Notes: generated by a model not told the origin, from the sequence alone. A stretch of 64,000 nt of DNA from DASYAN01 sp034431765 (GCA_034431765.1 DAOUDD010000135.1:36727-100726); one strand, 5' to 3'; counted from the stretch's first letter, positions 1 to 8,619 are shown. Translations and numbers: made by a program.

Positions 1-295
1 TGACTCTATCGAGCAAGAGTGGACGCTCCACTCGTTCTTTATCCACTGTTCGCTTGCTGAAAGCGGCATAGAGTTCCATCGAGCTATGCTGGCGTGCGTA
101 GCGCTGGGCCTCCTTGAGCAAGGCAAGATGAGCAATTGTTGGAGGATTAAACGAGCCAAGAAAGACGATCAGGGTTCCGCGAGGTTTTGGGGAGCCTGGA
201 ACAAGAAGGGCACATGAAGTTTCATTGGGCACAAGGCTGTCTAGCAGCCGTTGCACACGACGGAGATGCTCTATTCTACTTTGTGAAATAAACAT
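1..295 (-). CDS. NadD-like nucleotidyltransferase, 3' end outside window
   Basis: Only the first 98 codons are present; the gene runs off the left edge of the window. The visible N-terminus carries the segment GSFNPPTIAHL around residues 46-56. This is the phosphate-binding loop of the nucleotidyltransferase superfamily that includes nicotinate-nucleotide adenylyltransferase (NadD) and phosphopantetheine adenylyltransferase. About 40 residues precede the motif, more than in classic NadD, so it may be a longer adenylyltransferase-like protein and not the housekeeping NadD. It starts 12 bp after the end of the ESX-like gene on the same strand and is probably co-transcribed with it. The substrate cannot be decided from this fragment. 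Confidence 0.7.
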   Translation of the reverse strand, partial: MFISQSRIEHLRRVQRLLDSLVPNETSCALLVPGSPKPRGTLIVFLGSFNPPTIAHLALLKEAQRYARQHSSMELYAAFSKRTVDKERVERPLLLDRV

Positions 296-307
296 GCTGT
301 ATTAACT

Positions 308-661
308 CTACGAAACATGCATATTCGACCCCTTTGGGGTATATTGAAAGCCGTACGAGATATCTTTGTCGGATGTCTGCATAGTACCAGCCGCAGCCTG
401 TAGGGCGCTACCAAAATCCTTCTGCCATTGATATGAATCGCGGAGGCGCTTCTCATATGGATTAAGCACCTCCAGCGCAGTGCTCTGCATGAAATCCGGA
501 AAAGTCTGGACAAAGGCCTGTATCTTTGCCCAGTTTGTTTCATGAGCCGAGAGGGCAAGATCAGCATCTACCATAATCTTGATAGCGGCTGTGCACATTG
601 TCTCACATGGGTAATTGATCTTTCCTTCCCCAGATCCTCCATCACCTGCTAGATACGCCAT
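308..661 (-). CDS. Small helical ESX/WXG100-like protein (hypothetical)
   Basis: This is a 117-residue protein with no signal peptide or membrane segment. After a Gly-rich start the sequence looks like two long amphipathic helices joined by a proline turn (LNPYEKR near the middle), with a Trp near residue 44 and a C-terminal helix ending in D-I-S-Y-G-F. Size and layout resemble ESX/WXG100-type secreted helical proteins, but the classic W-x-G turn is absent, so the assignment is weak. An AGGAGG-type ribosome binding site lies 9 bp before the ATG. The NadD-like gene follows 12 bp downstream. A second ESX-like set lies at 30.5-33.3 kb. Confidence 0.6.
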   Translation of the reverse strand: MAYLAGDGGSGEGKINYPCETMCTAAIKIMVDADLALSAHETNWAKIQAFVQTFPDFMQSTALEVLNPYEKRLRDSYQWQKDFGSALQAAAGTMQTSDKDISYGFQYTPKGSNMHVS

Positions 662-969
662 AGCGAATATTCCTCCTCAAATTCTGTTTTTCGTAGCGTG
701 CAACGTGCTCTATGTACACTACTTCTACTATAAGGAACCTGCGCTATGAAAACCAGTGTGCTATAAGAAATTTTTAGCGAAATACAACGTGTGCAGCATT
801 TTTTTACATCCTGTTAACAAGGAAGAGATGAAACATCCATCTCTGCGACCAGAGCAACGAACGTCGGAAAACGGGTCCATTGCTCTGGTCACAGCTCACG
901 CAGGCTCACCACGTGAAGTATTTGCCACTAGAGCCACAAGTACTCCCCTTGAGCCTGGTTTCCAGCCGA
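662..969. other. Intergenic region between ESX-like gene and SRPBCC gene
   Basis: These 308 bases hold no convincing gene; an ORF on the plus strand here has no family resemblance. The region should contain the promoter of the ESX-like gene (leftward) and holds the hairpin at 847-890 that follows the SRPBCC gene. Confidence 0.5.
847..890 (-). terminator. Hairpin downstream of the SRPBCC gene
   Basis: The arms GACCAGAGCAA (847-857) and TTGCTCTGGTC (880-890) are a perfect 11-bp inverted repeat with a 22-nt loop. They lie about 80 bp past the stop of the leftward SRPBCC gene. There is no clear T-tract, so it may be a weak terminator or a transcript-end stabiliser. Confidence 0.45.
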
Positions 970-1878
970 TTATTCGTTGGAGGCAGGAGGGGCAGAGATT
1001 GATGGCCTGGATAGGCGGCGCGAGGTCATAGGAAATGGCTTTGCATTGGGGTCACGCACACGCAGCCCATCTTTATCGCCTAGCCCACGTGCCCACGCTG
1101 CATAACTATGGCGTGGATCAAGCGGAATTGCAGCAGCACGTCGCTGTGCCTCCTCACGTGCAAGTTGCTCCTGGCGTCTTTTGACAAGCTCGCGCTCCAG
1201 TGTCTCTTGCTGCTCCCGTTGCAGACGTTGCTCTATCTCCAAACGGCGCTGCCGCTCTACTTGCACCTCTTGCTCTCTTTTCTGTCGCTCCTCAGCTTCA
1301 CGGGCGATGCGCCTTTGTCGCTGTGCCAGGGCCTCGTCGCTCATCATTGGATCACTAGCCATAGCTTGCTTCTGCCGTGCCGTGATCTGTCCTTTCACAA
1401 GTGCGCTATCATTGTGGAAGAGATAGTGAGACGACATGGGATCAAGCGCACCCGGTGGGGCCTGTTCGACCATACGTGCGAAATGATTCAAATCCTTCTG
1501 CAGAACGGAGCTAAAATATGCTCCCACGCCAAGTGTTTCCCCTACCTGGCCCAATGCTCCGGAGGGAGGTGAGTACATAACATAGACATCGACCCCTGTA
1601 CGTTCCGGTCCTAATGCACGGAATTTGACGCGACCGCTGTTACGTAGACCACTTGTTGAGCGCCAGCCAATCTGCCGACCGACAATCCAGTTTTCATTAA
1701 TTGCATCCCACTCGTACTGCCTGCCTACCTGCACGACCCAATGGCTACGCTGATCATCGTAGTACGTAACCTCTTTGACAAAGCTCATAAACTTGGGAAA
1801 ATCGTTGAAGTGCGTAAACAGCTCATAGACCTGCTGTATAGGAGCGTTGACCGTCACTGATGCTGAGTGTTCTGCCAT
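970..1878 (-). CDS. SRPBCC (START/polyketide-cyclase fold) protein with long C-terminal coiled coil
   Basis: This is a 302-residue protein. Residues about 1-140 form an SRPBCC/polyketide cyclase-dehydrase domain: an N-terminal strand VTVNAPIQQVYELFTHFNDF, then FMSFVKEVTYYDD, a Trp-rich sheet and a long C-terminal helix. This fold makes a deep hydrophobic ligand cavity. Residues about 170-250 are a highly charged Gln/Arg/Glu helix of single coiled-coil type, followed by a basic, proline-rich tail. No signal peptide or membrane segment is seen. The ATG is chosen because AAGGAG lies 8 bp upstream. SRPBCC proteins of this type bind lipids or other hydrophobic ligands; the coiled coil suggests oligomerisation or a partner. 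The ligand is unknown. Confidence 0.8.
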   Translation of the reverse strand: MAEHSASVTVNAPIQQVYELFTHFNDFPKFMSFVKEVTYYDDQRSHWVVQVGRQYEWDAINENWIVGRQIGWRSTSGLRNSGRVKFRALGPERTGVDVYVMYSPPSGALGQVGETLGVGAYFSSVLQKDLNHFARMVEQAPPGALDPMSSHYLFHNDSALVKGQITARQKQAMASDPMMSDEALAQRQRRIAREAEERQKREQEVQVERQRRLEIEQRLQREQQETLERELVKRRQEQLAREEAQRRAAAIPLDPRHSYAAWARGLGDKDGLRVRDPNAKPFPMTSRRLSRPSISAPPASNE

Positions 1879-2157
1879 GTCCCGTTCTCCTTCTGAGAAA
1901 ATGAGAGAGCTGCTGTGAGAGGAGCACTCTTCTCGCTGTTTCAGAGGCTCTCTCGACCACTACGGACTACAGGCACAATGTACGAATAGAGCATATATGA
2001 GGAAAGGACACCTTCCCTACAGAAATGTCCCTAGGGTTGGACAAGTCTCTTTCAAGAATGCCCTAGTGTACCATACGTTGTCAAGGTCAACCGCAAATGC
2101 CCGTGGAGATGCTATTGCTGGAGACGAAAGGGCGCGGTTCTGCTCTAACGTATCAGG

Positions 2158-3216
2158 CTACGCTTGCTCATGATAGTGAGTTGTAGGTTGAGATAACAAC
2201 TCTGCCGCTTTCTCCTCAGGGAGCGTATCACTGACAAAGTTGCCACCACCGATCTCTGGACCAGCAAGGTATTTGAGGACGTGTGGGCGACGGAGAGGAG
2301 GATGAAAGGCGATGAAAAAGTGGAAACTTGCGTAGTCTTCTCCATCAGTAGGGGCCTGGTGCAGCGACATCACATAAGGGAACGACATCTGCCAGAGATT
2401 GTCATAGCGTACTGTCACATTCTTGAGGGCACGCGAGAGTGCTTCTATCTCGACGTCCTGAAGAGCATAGATATGAGCTACACGACGTTTTGGCGCAACA
2501 TAGACTTCATAAGCGTAACGAGCAAAGTAGGGAACAAAGGCAATTACATACTCATCTTCATAGAGAATACGTCGCCCATCAGCCTGTTCCTCGGCAATAA
2601 TAGCGGAGAAGAGGATACGTCCGCTCTGCTGCCAGTAGCGCTGTGAGGCCGCAAGCTCAATCTCAATAGTCTTAAAGACAAAGTTGGTAGCGTAGATCTG
2701 GCCGTGCGGGTGAGGATTGGAGACACCAACAACCTTACCCTTGTTCTCGAAGGGAAGAACGTGCTTTACCTCTGGTCGGTTCCCAAGATCAAACGTCTGC
2801 TGTTGCCAGAGTTGCGCAATTTCCACAATAGTAACGATTGGCATCTCAGCCATGGTCAGATTGTGGCATGGACTATAGCAAAGAACACGTGCATGTCCTT
2901 GTGCCGATCGAATGCGATAGAGAGATGTTAACGTACTGCTAACACGTTCTGGCGCATTCATACCTACACAGGGATGGTCGTTGTCAAACACAAATGGACG
3001 TGAATACATGGGATTCCTGGCACCACTTACACGCCTATTTCCGGGGCAGAGATAGCAATCAGCTACGTAGGAAGGAACTGTATGCTCCTCCATTGTAACT
3101 GTCGCACCGATCCAGGGACGATTCTGACGGTGGGCAGCAATAATAATCCACTCCTCGCGCAACGGATGCCAGCGTTCTTCCCATTCCCAGATAGATGCAG
3201 AACTCAATTGTGCCAT
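2158..3216 (-). CDS. galT: Galactose-1-phosphate uridylyltransferase
   Basis: The 352-residue protein has the GalT double HIT-like fold. It transfers UMP between UDP-glucose and galactose 1-phosphate in the Leloir pathway, in the cytoplasm. Visible motifs are the zinc pair CYLC (C54, C57), a further zinc-site His near H118 (CYSPCHNL), and the active-site NPHPHGQ (N167-Q173), whose second His (H171) carries the uridylyl intermediate. A second HIT-like half follows with HFFIAFHPP near the C-terminus. A longer reading frame opens further upstream, but the ATG at 3216 has AAAGGAGGGG in front and lies about 20 nt after the start point predicted from the promoter at 3244-3273. No galK or galE is adjacent. 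Confidence 0.93.
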   Translation of the reverse strand: MAQLSSASIWEWEERWHPLREEWIIIAAHRQNRPWIGATVTMEEHTVPSYVADCYLCPGNRRVSGARNPMYSRPFVFDNDHPCVGMNAPERVSSTLTSLYRIRSAQGHARVLCYSPCHNLTMAEMPIVTIVEIAQLWQQQTFDLGNRPEVKHVLPFENKGKVVGVSNPHPHGQIYATNFVFKTIEIELAASQRYWQQSGRILFSAIIAEEQADGRRILYEDEYVIAFVPYFARYAYEVYVAPKRRVAHIYALQDVEIEALSRALKNVTVRYDNLWQMSFPYVMSLHQAPTDGEDYASFHFFIAFHPPLRRPHVLKYLAGPEIGGGNFVSDTLPEEKAAELLSQPTTHYHEQA

Positions 3217-3243
3217 ACGATAAACCCCTCCTTTCTCTCTTTG

Positions 3244-3273
3244 AGTATACCTGCACAAATTTCTGCGTGTCAA
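3244..3273 (-). promoter_or_regulatory. Sigma-70-type promoter of galT
   Basis: On the minus strand TTGACA (3273-3268) and TATACT (3249-3244) are separated by 18 bp. The predicted start point lies about 20 nt upstream of the galT ATG at 3216, which supports that start codon over upstream in-frame alternatives. Confidence 0.65.
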
Positions 3274-3330
3274 TGCACATACGCGCAAAATTATTGCATG
3301 ATTTGAGAAAGGAGAGATCACAACACAAGA

Positions 3331-3374
3331 AAAAAGCGAGGACCAACACGTCTTTGTGTCAGCCCTCGCTTTTT
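3331..3374 (-). terminator. Terminator after the S53 peptidase gene
   Basis: A stem of AAAAAGCGAGG (3331-3341) with CCTCGCTTTTT (3364-3374) lies 80 bp past the peptidase stop codon. The A/T flanks give a T-tract on either strand. It separates the peptidase from the galT promoter. Confidence 0.75.
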
Positions 3375-3451
3375 CATCAAACAGATGAAGACCGATACCT
3401 ACTTGGAAAGAGACCTATACAGTATAGTCACATGCCTGCTAACCAACACGT

Positions 3452-4840
3452 TTAGGCTTTGTCGATCTGTCTCGCAACATCATCAATATGGTCGAAGATG
3501 ATCAGCACCGGCACGAGTTTAGCAACGATAGGCGAACCCCAGCCGGTGGTCGCATCCCAACCTTTGGTCGCATTATACCCTTGAACAGTGACAGTAACGC
3601 CATTTGTACCAGCCCCGATGAAGGTATTGTTGCCCTCAGTAATATCATGGAAGACCGTCTTATAGAGGGGGGTATGACCAATCAGATAGAATGCTGGATT
3701 GAGCAGACCGAGACGTTTCCCAGCTATCTCATCGGCCAGAGCAGTAATACCTGCCCATTGGGGAGAACTGGCACTGGTGCCACCAAAGGAGAAGAAACCT
3801 GGAGGAACTGGTATGCCAGGGAAACCCAGATATGTAAGTACGCCACTATTCGGGTCTGCGTTATACGAGACATCTGGCTCACCACGATACTGACCAGCAA
3901 CTGTCCCAAATTGATACCAGGGGCGCTTGTAGATAGTGCTAAATCCACCGCCAGTGCCGCCATTATTTGAAGCAGCACTCCATACTGTCTCACTGCTGTA
4001 CTTTCCTGTATCCAGATCCGCATTCAAATGTGTACCACCAACTGCTGTCACGAACGGATCAGCCGCAGGGAATGAAGCGCTAAGCAAGAAAGAGCTACCA
4101 TCGCAGGTTCCCTGAGCCGCGCCCTGATCGCCTGAAGAAGCAAACAACGTAATATGCTTGCGAGTCGCTTCAGCAAAGACTTGATGCTCCTGCGCCAGTA
4201 ATTGAGGATCAACACACGTTTCTGCCTCACCAAAGCTCTGCGAAATCGTATCACCCAGGCTGTGGTCAACAGCATATCTCGTCACATTCAGCAGGTCGAT
4301 ATCCTGATTCGATTTGCCCAGCACGAGATCAATTGTGGCTCCGGGAGCAACAGCATGAGACCACTGCACATCGAGCGAAATCTCTTCTGCCCAGCCGACC
4401 TGATTCGGATCAGTTGGATCGAATGGAGTCAGACCATCGGGGGCAATGACGTTGACGTGTGCTGATGGAATACCGAAGGTCGAACTGAATGTATCAAGGT
4501 CCTGTTGCACTGTCGGACTCTGGAACGCATCCACAATCACGATCGTGCGTCCTCTACCTGAGACACCTTTATCCAACAAAGGCTGAATTGCGTATGCATT
4601 GCGAATCTGTTGCGGGCCAAAGCACTGATAAGGATAGCCAGGGTTCTGACACTTGAATTTCGCATCAGGACCGCGCTGGCCTACACTCTGAGCGATTGGA
4701 TGCACATACACACTATGTGGACGAACAGCACTGGCATGAGCAAAGGCAGGAAGAGCGAAGAAGCCACTCACGATCATGCTTAACAGGACCGAGAGAGTGA
4801 GCGAAGAGGCGACATGTCGCGAGGAGAGCTTTTTTCTCAT
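3452..4840 (-). CDS. Secreted S53 family serine-carboxyl peptidase (sedolisin/kumamolisin type)
   Basis: The 462-residue protein starts with a signal peptide (basic MRKK, hydrophobic residues about 11-30, AFA-H-A cleavage region), so it acts outside the membrane. The S53 triad is visible: E153 and D157 in AEEISLDVQW, the oxyanion-hole Asp D238 in SSGDQGA, and nucleophile S356 in FGGTSASSP. The C-terminal GWDATTGWGSP matches the calcium-binding end of the family. Only about 50-60 residues separate the signal peptide from the catalytic domain, so the usual long Pro-kumamolisin activation domain is absent. ATG is preferred to the TTG one codon upstream; GGAG is 9 bp before it. It is monocistronic. 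S53 enzymes are typically active at acid pH. Confidence 0.92.
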   Translation of the reverse strand: MRKKLSSRHVASSLTLSVLLSMIVSGFFALPAFAHASAVRPHSVYVHPIAQSVGQRGPDAKFKCQNPGYPYQCFGPQQIRNAYAIQPLLDKGVSGRGRTIVIVDAFQSPTVQQDLDTFSSTFGIPSAHVNVIAPDGLTPFDPTDPNQVGWAEEISLDVQWSHAVAPGATIDLVLGKSNQDIDLLNVTRYAVDHSLGDTISQSFGEAETCVDPQLLAQEHQVFAEATRKHITLFASSGDQGAAQGTCDGSSFLLSASFPAADPFVTAVGGTHLNADLDTGKYSSETVWSAASNNGGTGGGFSTIYKRPWYQFGTVAGQYRGEPDVSYNADPNSGVLTYLGFPGIPVPPGFFSFGGTSASSPQWAGITALADEIAGKRLGLLNPAFYLIGHTPLYKTVFHDITEGNNTFIGAGTNGVTVTVQGYNATKGWDATTGWGSPIVAKLVPVLIIFDHIDDVARQIDKA

Positions 4841-5416
4841 CAAGAAATTCTCCTTGAAATAAAAAAGAATCTACAGCATTTAGGCCCTTATTGTCTCAAG
4901 CATACTATTGAGTATTTTTGATAATAATAGGGCAAAGAATTAGAAATGTCTATTCCAAGTAGGTAACAAGGAACTGGGTTTGGCACGGATAGAGTATAGC
5001 ATATCATCTATGCAATTACCACATTAAAATGACTATGATCATTTATTTTATAAAAAGAATCTTGATAACCACGAGTATTGTTATGAACATATTCTGCAAG
5101 AATTGAGAAAAGAGAGCCAGATAAAGACTTTTGACTTCTCTATAAAGCTATCTTGGTTAAGATGTTTCAAATTGTACCGAGAAATATTTCCTAGTCTCTT
5201 TCTCTATTGAGGTGGATATAGTAGAAGAGCAGATATACTACAGCATAAGTAGACGTGCAACGACTGCGTCAGGCTGAGACCAGAAAGAGACATGGATGTC
5301 GAATATGAGTGTACAGCATGTGTGGAGAGAAACGGTGCGCAGTGTTGCATTTCTGCCTTTTTTATCGCTCTTCTTCTATTTAGCTACTCGCTTAGATGGC
5401 ACGAAAGGATATAACC
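4841..5416. other. AT-rich intergenic region upstream of the S53 peptidase
   Basis: This stretch of about 576 bases separates the leftward peptidase from a rightward small membrane gene. It contains the proposed peptidase promoter (4993-5021). Apart from a short imperfect palindrome near 5027-5042 (AATGACTATGATCATT), I see nothing else that I can name. Confidence 0.5.
4993..5021 (-). promoter_or_regulatory. Possible extended -10 promoter of the S53 peptidase
   Basis: On the minus strand the sequence TGCTATACT is an extended -10 (TATACT at 4998-4993). A weak -35, TGGTAA (5021-5016), lies 17 bp upstream. It would give a 5' leader of about 145 nt. Confidence 0.4.
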
Positions 5417-5554
5417 ATGTCCACTTCACGTTTTATGATCACGATGGTTGCTGTTCTTGTGGTGGGGATCGTCGTTGGTGTGCTAGCGGTCATGCTCATG
5501 CAAGGGTTTCATCCATTGCCTGTGCCAACAGCAAAGCCATCGATGCATTGGTAA
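5417..5554 (+). CDS. Small single-pass membrane protein, 45 residues (hypothetical)
   Basis: The short reading frame encodes a basic N-terminus (MSTSRF), one strongly hydrophobic helix at about residues 7-28 (rich in Val, Leu, Ile and Met) and a short Pro-rich tail ending in Trp. AAGGA lies 8 bp before the ATG. There is no match to a known family. The helix and the ribosome binding site make it a plausible real gene; a longer overlapping frame on the same strand has no such features. It stands alone, about 210 bp ahead of the PfkB-family gene. Confidence 0.5.
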   Translation: MSTSRFMITMVAVLVVGIVVGVLAVMLMQGFHPLPVPTAKPSMHW

Positions 5555-5765
5555 AGGATTGTGCAGAGCCTCGTTTTTGCTCATCCTTCTATTTCGCGAC
5601 GAAAGCATAGCAGGTACGATCTTCTGTTGCGTATTATATAAAGAGTACCCGCAGCAGACTCTCAGGCTGGCCGAGGTCTTCGCCCGGCAAAACCAGCTTG
5701 ATTTCTGTTGTGCAGCAAGTGCTACTCCAGGTAGATGATAATGAGCAAGATGTACGAGGTAGGCT

Positions 5766-7076
5766 ATGAACGAGAAAGACAGGACTTTAGAGACTCAGGA
5801 GCAAGAGCAAGCAGAGCAGGAACGGGCACGACTTGAAACACGACCACTGCCAGCACATCAACTCTTTGTAAAAGAAGATGGGGAGATTGAGATAGTTCTT
5901 GCAGGCTATCTCGACTTACATATTACTCCTACATCCGTCCAGACTCCTCCTGCTTTGACATCAGGCACTATACTCCAGAGCGACGAGGCGGTTCTCGTTC
6001 CAGGTGGTCCTGTCGCCCATATTGTGCAGGCACTGTTGACGCTGGGTGTCCAGGTGCGTCCGCTAGCGAAAGTTGGCAACGATCTCTTCGGTCAGGGCTT
6101 GCTACGGCGCGTGGGAAACTGGGGTCCTGGTATGACTACGTTGATAGGCGTTGTGCCAGATGAACCTACTTCCTACACAATACAGCTTCATCTGCCAAAG
6201 CTAGAACGCGTTGCTATTGTCGCTCCGGGCTCTAATGCGACGTTTGGAGCAGATGATATGCGTTATAGTGTCCTGGAGAGGGCGGGACTCTTTCATCTAA
6301 GTTATACTTCAGAGATGACCCGCTTAACACGAGCAGAAGGTGCGGAGCTGGTAACGCTGTTTACGCGTGCAAAAGAGACAGGTGTCACGACTTCTTTTGA
6401 TTTTGCGGTGCCAGGTGTGGCCAGTACGACTGCTGAGGTAAATTGGCAAGCTATTTTTCCTACATTCCTCCCTTCTGTCGATGTGTTTCTGGCGAGTGTT
6501 GACGAATTGCTGCGCACATTACGGAGACCACTCTTTGACAAATTGCTCTCAAGAGCAGGCAATACGCCTCTCGTAGACCTGGTGCCTCCCGATGTAATTT
6601 CTGACTTGAGCAAGACGTTGATAGAGATGGGGGTGAAGATCGTTGGACTGAAAGCCGGACATCGAGGAATGTATCTGCGTACAGCACCACGTGAAGCACT
6701 GGAGCATATAGGACGGATGCAGCCGCCTAAAATTACAACATGGGCTGATCGTGAACTGTGGGCACCATGCTTTACCACGACTGTTGTTGATGCTACCGGT
6801 GCGGGCGATGCTACAATTGCCGGTTTCTTGCTAGGCCTGATTCGTGGACTTTCACCCGAAGCGGCGTTGTCGGCAGCCTGCGCTGTGGGGGCGTGTAGTG
6901 TTGAAGCAAAAGATCCTGTCAGCGGGATCAAAGGCTGGCCCGAAACTATGGGGCGCATCGCCGCCGGATGGCCGCGTCTCAAGCTTCAGAGCAAGCCACG
7001 TTCTCCACTTGATATGCAGCACTACGGCTGGCGCTGGCATGAGACACAGGAGCTCTGGATCAAACCCCACAATTGA
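5766..7076 (+). CDS. PfkB/ribokinase-family carbohydrate kinase
   Basis: This is a 436-residue cytoplasmic protein with the ribokinase fold. The N-terminal family signature is recognisable around residues 75-125 (VPGGPVAHIVQALLTLG, then VGNDLFGQ). The anion-hole/catalytic motif is DATGAGD at 342-348, with D348 as catalytic base. An acidic Gln/Glu-rich extension of about 40 residues precedes the domain. The protein is about 100 residues longer than typical ribokinases, owing to this extension and a C-terminal tail (about 400-436). The phosphorylated sugar or nucleoside cannot be told from the sequence. GAGG precedes the ATG. No transporter or dedicated pathway gene lies beside it. Confidence 0.85.
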   Translation: MNEKDRTLETQEQEQAEQERARLETRPLPAHQLFVKEDGEIEIVLAGYLDLHITPTSVQTPPALTSGTILQSDEAVLVPGGPVAHIVQALLTLGVQVRPLAKVGNDLFGQGLLRRVGNWGPGMTTLIGVVPDEPTSYTIQLHLPKLERVAIVAPGSNATFGADDMRYSVLERAGLFHLSYTSEMTRLTRAEGAELVTLFTRAKETGVTTSFDFAVPGVASTTAEVNWQAIFPTFLPSVDVFLASVDELLRTLRRPLFDKLLSRAGNTPLVDLVPPDVISDLSKTLIEMGVKIVGLKAGHRGMYLRTAPREALEHIGRMQPPKITTWADRELWAPCFTTTVVDATGAGDATIAGFLLGLIRGLSPEAALSAACAVGACSVEAKDPVSGIKGWPETMGRIAAGWPRLKLQSKPRSPLDMQHYGWRWHETQELWIKPHN

Positions 7077-7230
7077 GAGAAAGCCTCTAGACGCATAGCT
7101 CCATCCATGTTATGATTGTGTGCAATCGTACTACCGAGCCGATGAACTGAGCGGAGCTAGACACGGAGTGGCGTTGTTCATCGGAATAAGAGAGTACTAT
7201 GTGGTACTTGAAGAAGGGAGTTCTGCTTCC

Positions 7231-7692
7231 ATGCAATTCAATCTCTTTCACTGGCTTTTCGACGATGCGGTTACAGCAGGTTCGAGTCTACCAAATGGGA
7301 CAGAAACGTTTCACTATTTCTGGCCCTATCTCATTTTCTGTGGCGTCGGCCTGCTCATCTGGTTCTACTATTGGGTCGAGGGGCGTAAGCGCTTTGTGAA
7401 AAGCAGGGTGATTATCAAGTACATGCTTGATCGCTTTCTCAACTGGTTCGCGGTTATCTGTTTTGTGGGTATCCCAATTGCACTGGCACGTGTGGCGCTT
7501 GATGGCTATTTTTTTTCCTGGCGCTTCTGGCGCTATCTCTGGCTGGTTGCGCTGATCGTCTGGGCCGTTTTGTGGGTGGTGTATCTGGTACGCAAATATC
7601 CAGAAGAGGTGGCAAATTACCGTGCCTACCAGTCACGTCAGCAGTATATTCCCAGGTCTAATCGGCGCAAAGTTCGCCCCGCTTCGCGTTAA
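7231..7692 (+). CDS. Polytopic membrane protein (hypothetical)
   Basis: The 153-residue protein has about three membrane segments: WPYLIFCGVGLLIWFYYW (about 31-48), FLNWFAVICFVGIPIALA (about 69-86) and YLWLVALIVWAVLWVVYLV (about 104-122). A basic C-terminal tail follows and is probably cytoplasmic. The ATG at 7231 is preceded by GGGAG. The frame is open further upstream to 7120, but that portion lacks a ribosome binding site and looks non-coding. It lies between the PfkB kinase and mobA and runs in the same direction. I recognise no family. Confidence 0.7.
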   Translation: MQFNLFHWLFDDAVTAGSSLPNGTETFHYFWPYLIFCGVGLLIWFYYWVEGRKRFVKSRVIIKYMLDRFLNWFAVICFVGIPIALARVALDGYFFSWRFWRYLWLVALIVWAVLWVVYLVRKYPEEVANYRAYQSRQQYIPRSNRRKVRPASR

Positions 7693-7711
7693 ACAGAGCC
7701 TTGCTTAAAAG

Positions 7712-8314
7712 ATGCAGCAGAGCGTAACTGGAATAATTCTTGCAGGGGGAAGGAGCAGGCGCATGGGCCAAGATAAGGCCTTGCTCTCCTTCCGTTCTCC
7801 ACGTGCTCAAACATTTCTGGAGGTGCAGATCTCGACGCTCCTTACATATTGTGCCGGGTTGCTTCTTGTTGTGCGCGACAGAAGCCAGGCGGAGCAGTAC
7901 AGATCGCTTGTTCCTTCCTCTATTCGCTTTGTTCTTGATCAACAGTCAGACATGGGACCGCTCATGGGACTATACAGTGGACTGCACGCGTGCTCGACAA
8001 CACATGCGCTTGTTACTGCCGTCGATACACCACTGCTGCAACCTGCTCTGCTTGCTTTGCTACTGGAACAACCGCGAACTGAAGAGATGCTGGTTCCAGT
8101 CGTCGAGAACGTACCACAAGTTCTGCTCGCACTCTACCCACGCAGCCTGCTGCCCTCTATAGAGGAACGTTTGCAGTCTGGGAGGCGTGATCCCAGTTCA
8201 CTCCTCCAAACAGCGCCGGTTCGCTTTCTCTACGAGCCACAACTGCGCGTGGTTGATCCAGATCTTCGTTCTTTTGCCAATATTAACACACCTGAGGATT
8301 TTGCGCGTCTGTAG
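7712..8314 (+). CDS. mobA: Molybdenum cofactor guanylyltransferase MobA
   Basis: The 200-residue protein opens with GIILAGGRSRRMGQDKALL, the nucleotide-binding signature of MobA. MobA adds GMP to molybdopterin to make the guanine dinucleotide cofactor. A central VTAVDTPLL matches the conserved metal-binding Asp region (usually CDMPLL), and the C-terminal NINTPEDF matches the family end. It is full length. It begins 19 bp after the membrane protein gene with no strong ribosome binding site, so it may be translated as part of the same transcript. No other molybdopterin genes are in the window. Confidence 0.9.
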   Translation: MQQSVTGIILAGGRSRRMGQDKALLSFRSPRAQTFLEVQISTLLTYCAGLLLVVRDRSQAEQYRSLVPSSIRFVLDQQSDMGPLMGLYSGLHACSTTHALVTAVDTPLLQPALLALLLEQPRTEEMLVPVVENVPQVLLALYPRSLLPSIEERLQSGRRDPSSLLQTAPVRFLYEPQLRVVDPDLRSFANINTPEDFARL

Positions 8315-8499
8315 CAATGCAATGCAAGCTTCCTCCCCACGCACCATTCGTTTCTCCCTTCTTTCGGAGAACCGGGCATAAAATCGAGGACGTTGGTGTT
8401 CTTGATAGTACAAGCAGATTGAGTTACGAGAGAGTGTACTCATCTCTTGACGAAGAGAGGCGTTGCATGTACAATCAGACGTACTTGTAACTAAATTTA

Positions 8500-8528
8500 T
8501 TGACCTTTTTAGCTTGCTCATGTATACT
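8500..8528 (+). promoter_or_regulatory. Sigma-70-type promoter of rpmE
   Basis: TTGACC (8500-8505) and TATACT (8523-8528) are separated by exactly 17 bp. The predicted start near 8535 leaves a leader of about 108 nt before the rpmE ATG. The same hexamer pair and spacing occurs upstream of the ECF sigma gene (19985-20013). Confidence 0.7.
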
Positions 8529-8539
8529 CTTGAAGCGTT

Positions 8540-8619
8540 GCAGGTCAAACCTGCTTTCGTGACGATCCTCTAAAGGATACTGCAAGTAGAGGATACTGCA
8601 AGCATTGAGGATATTGCAA
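8540..8619 (+). promoter_or_regulatory. Structured, repeat-containing leader of rpmE
   Basis: The predicted 5' leader holds two small hairpins: GCAGGT/ACCTGC with a 3-nt loop (8540-8554) and ATCCT/AGGAT (8565-8578). It also holds three near-identical copies of AGGATACTGCAAG starting at 8574, 8590 and 8608 (the last one diverged). Such a leader could bind ribosomal protein or control translation of L31. That role is inference; the repeats themselves are plain in the sequence. Confidence 0.4.

Noticed and set aside
756..1031. A 91-codon plus-strand frame before the SRPBCC gene
   Set aside because: It overlaps the 3' end of the SRPBCC gene and its terminator-like hairpin, and has no recognisable protein features.
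6302..6982. A 226-codon open frame on the minus strand inside the PfkB-family gene
   Set aside because: It is antisense to a well-supported kinase gene, has Ser/Arg-rich low-quality sequence and no ribosome binding site.
8574..8619. A small CRISPR-like or satellite array
   Set aside because: There are only three short copies with 3-5 bp between them inside an rpmE leader; there are no spacers.
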